Shown in pieces: positions 36,746 through 47,175 of a stretch of 64,000 bases of DNA (positions are counted from its first letter, which is position 1; each line of letters opens with the position of its first letter). The stretch covers positions 176,200-240,199 of the forward strand of contig WBMZ01002648.1 in NCBI GenBank assembly GCA_013400975.1. The letters run 5' to 3'. The translations under genes were made by a program, and so were the position numbers. This DNA is from Atrichornis clamosus (Eukaryota; Chordata; Aves; Passeriformes; Menuridae). The notes beneath the pieces are model-generated. The model saw nothing but the letters and a program-made list of their open reading frames with translations, did not search any database and was not told the origin of the DNA.

Positions 36746-37132
36746 AAATCATTTTAAAATTCACAAAAAAATTACACCTCTAGGCCTATTGCCAAGGATC
36801 ATTCTACTCCGTAATTGGCCTCTAACATTTTTGCAGTTACTGCAGACCAAATTAAAAGTAGCTGGCCACAAAGGGCAAATCACAGGGAGATCCGGTGCCA
36901 TTAACAATCAGAGGTGATGATTAGTGAGAATGGCAGAGGAGACACTAAGTGCTAAGTGATTAAAGAGAGGCACACAGACACTGAAATCTGGACAATGTAG
37001 GAAAGAAAAAAACAAGTAAAGCCCAAGTGAAACTAAAAGTACTTTGAGTTGTAACATCTGTATGTGAAGACCATCTTGTGATTAAAACCCTGTCGGGCGA
37101 GTAATCTGTGTGTTGGAATTATTCTCATTATT

Positions 37133-37218
37133 TCAAGTGCTTTCTTCTCTCATCCTCATTATTTTCCAAAATGTTTTCTTTTTGTCTTCTTCTTTTATTT
37201 TCTTCCTTTCTTTCGACT
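37133..37218. repeat. Pyrimidine-rich tract
   Basis: The plus strand is mostly C and T for about 85 bases ('tcttcttcttttattttctt'), interrupted by a few purines. It is an imperfect CTT/TTC-type simple sequence. Confidence 0.6.
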
Positions 37219-37509
37219 TGTGAACCAGTGGGAAGTGTGAGATCGACAGATACAGTGACTAAAGTCCATACTAGTCTTTCCAACAGGCACAACATGAGTG
37301 CTAACTGAACAAAATTTATCCTCGCTACTGCCTGCCAGCCTGTTCCACCTGTGTTGCAGCCAAGTCAAATCTCTCACAAAGTGAGAAAGTTCTACTCTAT
37401 TGGTCTAGCTAATTCTTTCAACCACTGCTAAGGAAGGCAGAGTATTTACTGTAAATATGATATTAAGAAGTGTTTTCTGGATTCTTGTCATGGAAGTAGA
37501 TCTGTTCCT

Positions 37510-37700
37510 AAGATCTGTTCCACAGAAGGCTAAGCTGTTCCTTAACCTTCCCTGGCAGCCAGGTCAGTCTGACAGGCCTGTGGGTCCCTACATCCTCCTT
37601 CCAGCCCTACTTGCAGATGGGTGCCAGATTTGCTGACTTCCAGACAGCTGGGACCTCCTCAGGTAGCCAAGACTGCCAAAAAGTGATTGAATATTGGTAG
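37510..37700 (-). mobile_element. CR1 LINE internal fragment (ORF2, start of RT domain), antisense
   Basis: Read on the minus strand, this is an internal part of CR1 ORF2 at the beginning of the reverse transcriptase domain. Plus-strand strings include 'ccaggtcagtctgacaggcc', 'tgggtccctacatcctcctt', 'acttgcagatgggtgccaga' and 'gctgggacctcctcaggtag'. It lacks the 3' end that CR1 insertions keep, so it was either separated from that end by later deletion or is a residue of a longer copy. No matching 3' end is visible just to the left on the same strand. Confidence 0.9.
37522..37683 (-). pseudogene. CR1 ORF2 reverse-transcriptase remnant
   Basis: The minus-strand frame gives peptides such as WQSWLPEEVPAVWKSANLAP followed by ICK, a stop codon, and then GWKEDVGTHRPVRLTWLPGK. 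This matches the conserved CR1 segment reading roughly 'SW..GEVP.DWR.AN..PI.KKG.KEDP.NYRPVSLTS', which lies at the N-terminal end of the RT domain. The in-frame stop sits where the family has K or another polar residue, and the Y of the NYRPV motif is changed to H. The fragment cannot make an enzyme. Confidence 0.85.
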
Positions 37701-39149
37701 ACTGCTCATCCTGTAATGTTTTGGAACAGGTTGGAGAATGTGAAATTAAGATCCCTTTGTTCTATGAGGTTTTTTTGTTGTGGGTTTGTTTTGGTTTTTT
37801 TCCATATAGAAGATTCCACGAGTGGCTGTTACCTGGGCACATTAAAAGATGTTATAATACAAATTTATGCGATTATATATAAATCTAGATGTGATCTGTA
37901 ATACACACAAACTATAATGACATTAACACTTCCAGAGAATCTCTTGGACCTCTTCTGGGGAAACAGTTGCTTCTCTAATGCAAAATGCCCAGATTTATAG
38001 CTTTTTTCAATAAACAATAACACTGTAAAATAATTTACAATATCATCATGGTGCTCATCTAAGTTACAGATAACTGGAAAGACTGAGAGTCACAAGATCC
38101 ACACATTCACAACACACAGATCCCTAGCCTTCATGAACCTTAAAGACTGTGAAATGCTCAATTTTTGGAGAATATATGCACAACTGATAGTTTTTAAGTC
38201 ATGAAGATAAAGATCAATAAGCTAAAATATACTGTAAGATTTGGATAAATATATTTTTCCCTGGCTCAGCCTTTAGAAGATACACAAACAAGAAGGAATC
38301 TTGATATATCATACCTCAGGGATGAACTCTGTATTGGGAGTTTTCTAGGAGAAGCTGTCTCATCCACTGGAATCTTGATTTCAAAAACCTTTCATACGCA
38401 GTGGGTAGACAGAGATATTCTGTTCTGGCTTGTTTTACGCATTATCTCCTTCCCTTCATTTCTTTTAGCTTCTCTTCTCTCCTTTTGTTTTGGTACCTTT
38501 AATTCCCCTAATAAAAAGCCAAAATTTTTTCTCTGACCTGATATTGAGCTCCCTCTCCCACACACCAACCTTTGCACTAAGCAGTGTAGACACACAGAAT
38601 GAAATATGTCCAAACAAGCCTTCTCCCAAGCGACATAGAAAGCCCAAAATAGCACCTGCCGATCTAGGTAAGATTATTAGATGCAGGTTATATGCATCAT
38701 TTAAAATCATTAGCATAAAATCAATAGCTCTAGGAAATAATTACAGTTTTCACCATGACCTTGTCCCTCATGATACTTCATCCTTAAGGGTTATTTAATT
38801 AAGGCGTAAGAAGGATGGTTTCCCTTAGTGATTATGCATTAAACATAACTGACATATAGATATGGAAAGAATCTCTCTTCTCCATTCTCAAAAGCCCTTT
38901 AATTCCTTATTCTTGATTCCAGATAAAGGCCCTTAGAGCCCTGACAGTGTGATTGCGATTACAAACAGCTCCAAATTCTGGTAAGTAATATTTAGGAAAC
39001 CTCTCTAATTGTAACAATTGTGAAGCACTAGAATGAAAAGCTTGTCAAAAGGATTATAAAGGATGTGAAATTTCCTTTGCTAACTACCTTTAAGAATAAA
39101 CTTGACTGTTAATTATATAGTGCAAGTTTATCTATTTTGCATTGTTCCA
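37701..39149. other. Single-copy DNA, no supported gene
   Basis: About 1.4 kb with no recognised gene. Two segments with splice-like borders lie here: 38585-38667 (open in one frame, lysine/arginine-rich) and 38923-38980 (closed in all frames). They are treated as findings or rejected, because such pairs occur by chance in 64 kb. Confidence 0.5.
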
Positions 39150-39200
39150 GATGGGTGAACTGAATGACATCCTGAAGTCCCTTCCAACCCAGTCTTGGAA
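39150..39200 (+). mobile_element. Short CR1-like 3'-end fragment
   Basis: The string 'tgaatgacatcctgaagtcc' followed by 'cttccaacccagtcttggaa' resembles the CR1 3' segment usually read as 'gatgacctcctgaggtcccttccaaccc'. Only about 50 bases remain and the octamer tail is not clear, so it is a small or old remnant. Confidence 0.55.
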
Positions 39201-40532
39201 CCACTTATCTTTAATAAAAGAATAGCTCCCTTTAGCTACCTAATTCAACTCTATTTTAATTCTCTCACTAAGATTGCAGTGTGCATTCAAAATATGTGAA
39301 AATCAAACCTGTTTTCTAACTTCCAGATTTATAAACTTCCCTTATGATCAAAAAGCAGGCATTTTCCTTTTTTCCTGTAGGCTAGCATTTGCAATAAAAC
39401 CTCTGGATTTGGATCTTAGCTGAGACTTGATGACCATTTATTTACTGTTTGAGTTCAAATGTTCTCACTGATATGACTTTCTAAGGCCCTCTGCTCAAAA
39501 CAGATGGACTATAACTAGGGTTTAATTCATAGAACTAAGACATGCATGTTTATTTCTAGTCCTAAAACTGGGACAGACTCATTCTGTGTCCTTGAAATGT
39601 CCCTTAAGTTTTCTCAGTTCCTCAGTTTACCCAGAAAATACAACTGACATTTACTCTCTCATGAACATAATAGAACATACTGTTAAGAGAAAGAACAGGA
39701 CTTTTTCAGCAGTATCTTTGTTGTCACAGAGGATTTGTTGTTCCCAGATTTCTAGCACAAGTATATCTATTAAAGACACTTGAAAAGTTTCAGGAACTCA
39801 AATGTTTTCTGAAAGAGTAACTACAAAGAGACACCTAGAGTTTTAGACAAAAATGACCAAAATTGAATAAAAATTTCAAGAGGACACACTTGAATGTCAC
39901 TGGAAATTTAAAGTTATAAAAAGATAATGAAATTTTGAGCAACTGAAAACAGTTGGGCAGTTGAAAAAATAAGAGTTGAAACTGTAGGCAATATTCGACT
40001 TAAAAGAAGGAATTTTTAAAGACCACAGCTGTTCCTCCACATATGAAATTGTGAATCATTTGGGGTGGGATGAAGCTGCTTGAGTTGGGAGAACTTAAGG
40101 AAATAATAACTATTTCATTAATGCTACACCCTAACCTTTTTACGGAAACATCATCTAAGATTTAGTCATTGATAGAAAAAACTTGTTCAAGGGAATAGTC
40201 TTAGAAAGGAGGAAGATAAGAATTCTCACTTTTGGTGTTTAGAGGCCAAAAAAAAGTCACATAGATCAATTTTGATTCTTGTAATTCTCCTGAGATAAGA
40301 GCTAAGGAGGCAGAGCACTGCTGTGTTCCCAAGAGCATAAGACTGTGACTGCAGTAGAGAGTGACTGCAGAAATATTTTCCAGAAAAAAAAATTATCATT
40401 CTTCTTTTAAATAACTATTGGGTCTTTCTATCGGATTGGTATGGTCTGATTCCACAGGCTCTCAGAGGGAAGAGGTAGAAGCTGAGCTATGAGGTTCAAA
40501 TTAGGGAAATATATTTAAAAATATGCAATTGT

Positions 40533-40621
40533 GGACTAGATTTCAATTTTCAGCAGCTATGTTGCCATGGTTTTAGAGATCATCCAAATTGTTCAGCAGC
40601 ATTTAAATTGAAATCTAGTCC
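40533..40621. repeat. Inverted repeat, 17-bp perfect arms, 55-bp spacer
   Basis: GGACTAGATTTCAATTT (40533-40549) is matched by its exact reverse complement at 40605-40621. The 55-base spacer contains the direct repeat CAGCAGC near both ends (40551-40557 and 40594-40600). Flanking bases do not show a clear target-site duplication. Possible origins are a small MITE-like element or a template-switch inversion; a stem-loop transcript is also possible. Confidence 0.85.
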
Positions 40622-42611
40622 TAAATGACAAATATATCATAAGGCTGGCTACTGCCTCTTTCTGTTTAATACAGGCTGTCACCAGTGAGGCTGATTTCCC
40701 TGCCCTGCTCTGTTTTTGCAGTGAGGCTTAATAAATATTGACAGCAATTACACAGAAATAAGACTTTAAAGAGGTCCAATTCAATCCTCAGAATAGACAA
40801 GATGCATAATGAATATGCTACAAGCATTAGAGAGAAGGCTGATTCTGAAAGATGGGCTGTCTCAGCCAAAACTTAGGACACCAGATACATCCAATACTGT
40901 GACAAAAGAAATCCTTCTCTGAAATTCTTGCCGTTAGCTGTACCCAAATTGTAGCCTTTACATTCTGTTTCAACAACTACAATATGAGCAGATATATTCT
41001 GTACTGGGAGCAGCAGACTCTTTACACTTCTTGTGGATTCCTCCATTTTCATGAAATTCACAATCAGCCATCTATTATTGCAGATACTTTTTACCACCAG
41101 AGACACTGCTCTCATACAGGAGCTAGGTAGGGAAACCTCCATGGGAAAGAGGGAAGGTTCCTCGGTTCACCAGAAGCACGGCTTTCAGGCATTTTTTTGG
41201 TATGATTACATATATAAATGATGCTGCATACCTTTTCTGAAAAATAGCTAGATTTGTGCATGCAAATGAGGTCATTGTTCATGTGTAATAGAGAATTACA
41301 TAGGTGGTGGGTACTTCACATGCACTTCTACTGAATTCCTCTTAGCTATATCTTAGAGCATTTAAATTAGGTACACAATTGTACACTCATCATCTGAATT
41401 AGCATATCTTTTATATTAAAAATTATCAGTAATATAAAAATAAACTTTAATTATTAATCCTTAGGAATATTTCATGGTTATCAGGAAACCTACAGACTGA
41501 GTGAAGTGGGATGTCCTGAAGCCTGTAGAACTCTTGGACACTGAGTATCACCAAGCAGTACATATGATAGTATAAATATAAAATAATATATCCAGCTGAC
41601 CTTCAATTTATTGATAATTCAATCTGACGGGAATTTTCTGGTATGGTTGGCAAGGTAACTGATTTACTTTAGGGACAAAATCTGAACTCATGATTTAGGG
41701 CTGCTTTGAATTTAGGTTTTTATTATTAAACAAAGGGAGCAGGGAGGAGTAAGAACTCACTTTTATAGTTAACTGAGACACGGCTGATAATGCCTAAAAC
41801 CATGAATTATAGAAGTCATTAAAAAAAAAACAGTGGGAGACTTATTACTTGAATGCTCAAGCAACCCAAGTAACAAAAATTCATAGCAAAGATAAAATAA
41901 CAACTAAACAAAAAAAACCCTGAAACCAATGAGAAATGTCAAAAACAAGAGAAATTGTCTGCAGGAAAGGCTGAAATAAAGAAATCCTCATACAGGAAAG
42001 CAAAAAAGTAAGAAATGCTAACACTAAATCAACAAATATCCACAGAAGTTACTGGCAAACTTTTTTAAGTCCTATGTCTATTAATGTATAAATTGCTTTC
42101 CTTGTAATTACAATGTTTGAGTGACAAATTTTGCTGATCATTTATCAAATTAAATTTCCTACCACGTAGACAAATTTCACTGAAGAAAAAAAGAAATTCC
42201 TCATGTAGTATACGTCCGAACAAGAAAGAAAATTCAGTCAAAATTGTTCAGTGGAAATATTGGCAAGGAGAAAGGATCTGTCTGAAGATAATCCTAGTAA
42301 TAAGTCTAATATTTTCTTAACCTATATTTTCTGAAAACTATTCAATTTGTAGAATACCTTTCACTTGTAACAAGGTGTTTCTTATACTAGAATTTTAAAA
42401 TATAAAGACTAAGAGAGAGGAGTTTTGTTGTATGACTACATATTTCAGGGTCTAATTTTCAAACTCTTGATTTCATTGAATCCCTCTGTAACTTTTCACT
42501 TCAGTGGCATTTTTCCATTCTTGCATCAATTATCAAGGAAGAAGGTAAAGTTCTGTATAGGAGTCAAGGTGTGTGTCATTGTACACGGGTTTCATAAAAC
42601 TTAGGCAACGT

Positions 42612-42670
42612 CCACACATATATGTGTGTATGTGTATGTGTATATATATCTATATCTATATATCTGTATC
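42612..42670. repeat. TG/TA mixed microsatellite
   Basis: 'acacatatatgtgtgtatgt' continues into 'gtatatatatctatatctat', a compound (TG)n(TA)n(TATC)n tract. The frames read through it are artefacts. Confidence 0.85.
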
Positions 42671-45600
42671 TCACATACTTATATATCACTTTAATATACA
42701 TTTCACTGCTCTATGCTCTGCCTTTACTGCCTAAACAAGAGTTAGGTATATGCATACACTTGGGTTTTCCCGGTGCTATTTGCCCTGTCCAAACTGAACA
42801 AAACACCTCAGGATGCATGCTATGCTGTGGCACCAGTAGACACCTCACTAGCATGTATTTCGGGACACTCTTCCAATTCTCTGAAAGCCAAGCAGTCACA
42901 GGGATTTGTGGAGTATGCTAAACCTTTAACACAAGCCAAATTCTGTGTCAGCACCTATTCTAGTTCCTCTCTTTGGTGCCATTAGATACACATGGTGAGA
43001 TTTCATTCCCATCATGTTTCTAGTTGCAGCATTGCCTAGGGGGATTATAAAAGCCAGTCGTGCCTGTCTGAGTCTTGTGGCATGGTTAAAAGAATATCCC
43101 TGAACTCAGGCCTGTAATGGGTTATCTCTTTTTTTGTTCTGGCTGCATTAAATAACACTTTAGTATTTAAACATAATTTACAATACGTAGGTGCTGTGTG
43201 CGAGAGAAAGAGAGAATTTCACTCAGTGTGATTTCAAATGCAAACACAAGTATAAGAATACAAAGATTACTATGCTACACCTTGCTTCTCCCTGATTTGA
43301 AATTTGTGGAAATTGTCAAACCTCATGGACTGCATAGATCCTCTCAGAGATGGTAGCCCCTGAGAGGGGGCAGATTAGTTTCTGAGCATGAAAATATCTT
43401 GTATTCTTCAGTGGGTTAAACAAGAAAGATTGAACGACAGCTTAGGAAGACCTGGAAATGACAAGGAATTACAAGACAGGATTTTATACCGATTCTTCAG
43501 TTTTACAGTGCAGCTTTTGAATAACTGACATAGCAAAAGGAATGGTCTGGTAACTGGAGCAGATATCCTCTGACTTTGAAAACACCTTCTTCAGATTTTA
43601 CCGAAGACTTTGTTCTTGTACCTATTAAAGCCAAGGAATTTTGCATCTCTTTCTCTTTCATCTCTTTGGAAAACAGTAATTACAGAGATCCTTTTTTAAA
43701 TTTGTGCAATATGACAGGGAAAATTGGAATGGACCTTCTTTTGATTATGGTTCTTGAGTGAGGAAAATTAGGAATATATTCCAACGTTTTTTAATTAGTA
43801 TATAACTTTGCTATGTGGGTTAAATACATACTTACACAATACCTAGTGATTTAAAAGCTTGACCATTATATTGAAAGCTAAATGTTGCCAAAGGATAATC
43901 ATTCTGATGTATTTCTTTCACACCAATGTAAAACTGGAGCACTTTTCACACATAGGACATCTAAGGTAAATTTTTTTACTTCAGTTTAACAGGTAATTTA
44001 AACAAAAATATTTATTTTTAAACATAACAGAAATAGCTGCCAGTGGATCTTGAAAATGACAGTATTCTATTTTTAAATATCCCATCTTTTTATTTCTTGA
44101 CATTGTAGATGAAAGAGTTGTGTCGAGATCTAGGATCCTTTAAGAAAAAAGGTCTGTTCTCACTAGGTGTCTATTTCTGACTACTTTGCATTCTAACAAA
44201 TCTGTTGCTACCTAGGATTTCACAGCTGTCACTCTGCAGCACTTCAGGGTCACCTGGAATCCACTAACAGGAAGAAGAACCAGATCCTTGTGCTCTAAAA
44301 TCACAAATAATTGTGACTGCATATAAAGAAAGCAACACTACTCATGTTACAAGTATAAGAGCAAGAAAACAATGACAGATCTGAGTGGTTCTGTGTGCAT
44401 CTAATCGTGGCTAGTGAGCACCTACACTAGGTAGACTCATTATCAAATGAAATAGAATTGTATCTACTAAACATAATATTGTAACAGAGAGTTTGAATTC
44501 TTAAGATGTCATTTAAGAGTAGGATTTATCTTGCTTTTAGTAATCCTGAGGCCTGCAAAAAGGATTGAATTGATTTTATTAAACACATTTGCATCTTTCA
44601 GCCCAAAGCTATACTATTGCATAGTCAGGACATGTGATTTAAATCTTCTGACAGAGGGAATCAACCGTGGCAAAGAATCTTGATTTACCGTTTTTGTGGC
44701 TAGGTAGGACACCCCACAAAGTGACTGACAGTCAGAAACCTTCAAATTATGTCAAACATAATTTTGTTTTGCAAATCAATTTTGTAATGCTTAATCAGCC
44801 CTCTAGTAAGCAATTATTGATTTAAATTAAAACAGAAAAGTTTACATGCAAATCAAAACTGAATTAGGTGGCTGTTCTCTGCTCGTACAAATGGTGACCA
44901 GAAAGTGAGAAAGAAAAAAGAATGAGGAAAAGATGTAAGACACATTATACTTGCTTGCAAAGTAACGAACACATTGTTGTGTTTGTTGATATACAATCCT
45001 GCCTTCTTTTATTATTTACTATATATTTTCTGTACTAGTCACTTCTGTGTAACTTAACAAGACCCTCAAAATGAAGGAGTGGTGCCCAGTCCTGTGTGTG
45101 TGAAACAGTCACGAAAAGACAAAACTGATTGCAGAAGAATAGAGGAGGTCGTAGATTTTGGAATGATGGATGCTCTAAGTCCATTTGTTAAAAAAAACCC
45201 AAAACCACAGCCAGCCTCTTTGTGACTATGCATGAATTCATATTTCATATATGTAGGTGAAAGAGAATGAAACAGGAAGTCCTTTGTCTTGTCAGAACTA
45301 GTGTCCAATTTCTACTCCATTTGTGTAGGGAACAATAAAAGCAATGCATTTATTTTTCTTGCACAGTCTTATCCGGTCTGATCCTGAACAGCCCTCTTTA
45401 TTTTCTGCACAATACACATTGCAAAACTTGTCTTAGTCACAGTGTACCTAAAACCAGAGTCTAAATGAACCATATCACATTCACTAACCCACCTCATAGA
45501 TGAGGTACAGATTCTAAATTTTTGTATTTAAATTCCTTTCTAAGAGAGTAATTTTCCCAAAAGGGAGAATTTCCAGATCTTCCTACAGCAAAAATTGTAA

Positions 45601-45677
45601 ATTCTTATCATGATTTTTTGTGCTTCTGAACTGACAATGGATCCTCTGTACAAAATCCAGAATCACTACAAGCTATT

Positions 45678-45699
45678 TTCCTAAGTAGCTACTTAGGAA
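45678..45699. repeat. 22-bp perfect palindrome
   Basis: TTCCTAAGTAG (45678-45688) is directly followed by its reverse complement CTACTTAGGAA, with no loop. By a simple 4^-11 estimate a perfect palindrome of this length is expected about 0.015 times in 64 kb. It could be a dimeric protein-binding site or a replication-error product. Confidence 0.8.
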
Positions 45700-46947
45700 G
45701 TACCGTGGTCTAAACACTGGGTGTCTGCATGTTATGTATAGGATTACTTGACTTTATAAGCTATTTTCCTTCCCAGTCTTTTGCCTGACAATGCTAGAGT
45801 GGGTAGCAATCTGGTTTAGTCACCCTAGTGTGGTCGGAGAGTCAAATGTTTTGAAACTATCAAATCCTGTCCTAGAACAATCATCTGGGGGCATCTTTCT
45901 GATTCTTTCTTATCTGAGCTGATTTAAATTAGTGATCAAGCTGAAACCTGCTTTGCACTCCTGACTGCAGATATAAGGAAAAAGGTTTAATTTATCACAT
46001 ATGAAAATTTGACATACTCCAGAAATAAAAAAATCAATAAAATAAAATTAATGTTACATTTAATCACAGGTATGGTAGTACCTAAATACATGCTTATTCA
46101 ACCTAAAATTTCCTGTGATTCTCTAGAATAAGTTAAAGAAAAATCTGTCTGTCTTTTCTGTTTTCCTACTGCTTATATAACTAATTGATCACATATGTAA
46201 GGTTCTCTACCCCTAGAGGAGATACTACAAAGCAGATAACCAGCTTTATCAAACACAAATTTTAATGGAACACCTTGCACTAACTTCATATGCTGTTGTA
46301 TTAATTACATTAAAAAGCAGCACATCTCACAGTCAAGCTTTTTATAATTTGAGGAGTTTTACTCTGAAACATACTACCTTTGGTACATGTTTTGTTCTTT
46401 GGTTTTTTCCCAGATAAAAAGTAATCATCTATTCTCTACACTATGCTGATATTCAAAGAACCAGCATTTTTTTAAAAGTCTCTAAAAAGATGGTTCTTGT
46501 CTCATTTCTTGCAAGAAATACCACCAAAACCCAGAGAATATGATGATAAATTGACAAGATAATGTCTGAATCTATCAATTTATTAAAAAAACTCACATTA
46601 AAAACCAGGTCTTTATCCAGATATTTACACTCTGTTTTGCATTTTGTCATGTTGTGTATTTTTTACAATATAAACGTTTAAAATTTTTCTATACTACATT
46701 TTTTAAACTCACATATAATCATAGGTCCTTAATTAAATCCTCCTTCTTATTTTTGTTACACTGAAAGGTACTAAATACAAATTCTGATCCCAATGAGCTT
46801 TGTTTTGGCTATAGATTTCAATTTAGCCAAATCTTTCTGTCTATAAACACATCAAATTATTGTGCCACAACACAAAATGAGAGATGAGAAGATTCCTTAA
46901 GAGCTTTTTCAAACTAGAGCATTATCCAGACAAGAAAAATGGGTGTA

Positions 46948-47175
46948 TTTACACTTATAGAGTAGGAGATGCATGAAAGCATCATAATGCAACATAATTA
47001 TACCTGTGTCCATAGCAGCTCTGTTTACACTTATAGAGTAGGAGATGCATGAAAGCATCATAATGCAACATAATTATACCTGTGTCCATAGCAGCTCTGT
47101 TTACACTTATAGAGTAGGAGATGCATGAAAGCATCATAATGCAACATAATTATACCTGTGTCCATAGCAGCTCTG
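46948..47175. repeat. Tandem repeat, three identical 76-bp copies
   Basis: The 76-base unit begins 'tttacacttatagagtagga' and ends 'gtgtccatagcagctctg'. Copies lie at 46948-47023, 47024-47099 and 47100-47175. I see no difference between the three, so the expansion is recent or kept uniform by gene conversion; an assembly artefact is also possible. The unit has no open frame of note and contains the small palindrome ATGCAT. There is no CRISPR-like repeat-spacer pattern because the whole unit is repeated. Confidence 0.95.

Larger units (their letters stand above)
29897..37509. other. Single-copy AT-rich DNA, no gene seen
   Basis: About 7.6 kb without recognisable genes. It includes the nested repeat and palindrome at 34482-34519, the imperfect 31-bp duplication at 35969-36025, a (TAA)n run at 36729-36745, a conserved-element-like stretch at 36780-36960 and a pyrimidine-rich tract at 37133-37218. 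A primer-binding-site-like string, 'tttggtgctgtaaaaacc', occurs at about 29929-29946, 33 bases after the ERVL LTR. Confidence 0.55.
39201..46947. other. Single-copy AT-rich DNA, no gene seen
   Basis: About 7.7 kb with no recognised gene. It contains the inverted repeat at 40533-40621, the TG/TA microsatellite at 42612-42670 and the palindrome at 45678-45699. A TATA-like string 'attataaaagccagtcgtgc' occurs near 43044-43063 without further promoter or LTR features. Confidence 0.55.

Noticed and set aside
38392..38716. Minus-strand frames of 83-87 codons
   Set aside because: Purine-rich strand opposite a pyrimidine run; no family resemblance.
38923..38980. Segment with good acceptor 'cttgattccag' and donor GTAAGT
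   Set aside because: Stop codons in all three frames; could only be a non-coding exon and there is no further support.
43040..43080. TATA-like string in 'attataaaagccagtcgtgc' as a promoter
   Set aside because: No LTR borders, start-site motifs or downstream gene; AT-rich DNA gives many such strings.
46948..47175. CRISPR array
   Set aside because: The entire 76-base unit is repeated with no variable spacers, and the DNA is vertebrate.
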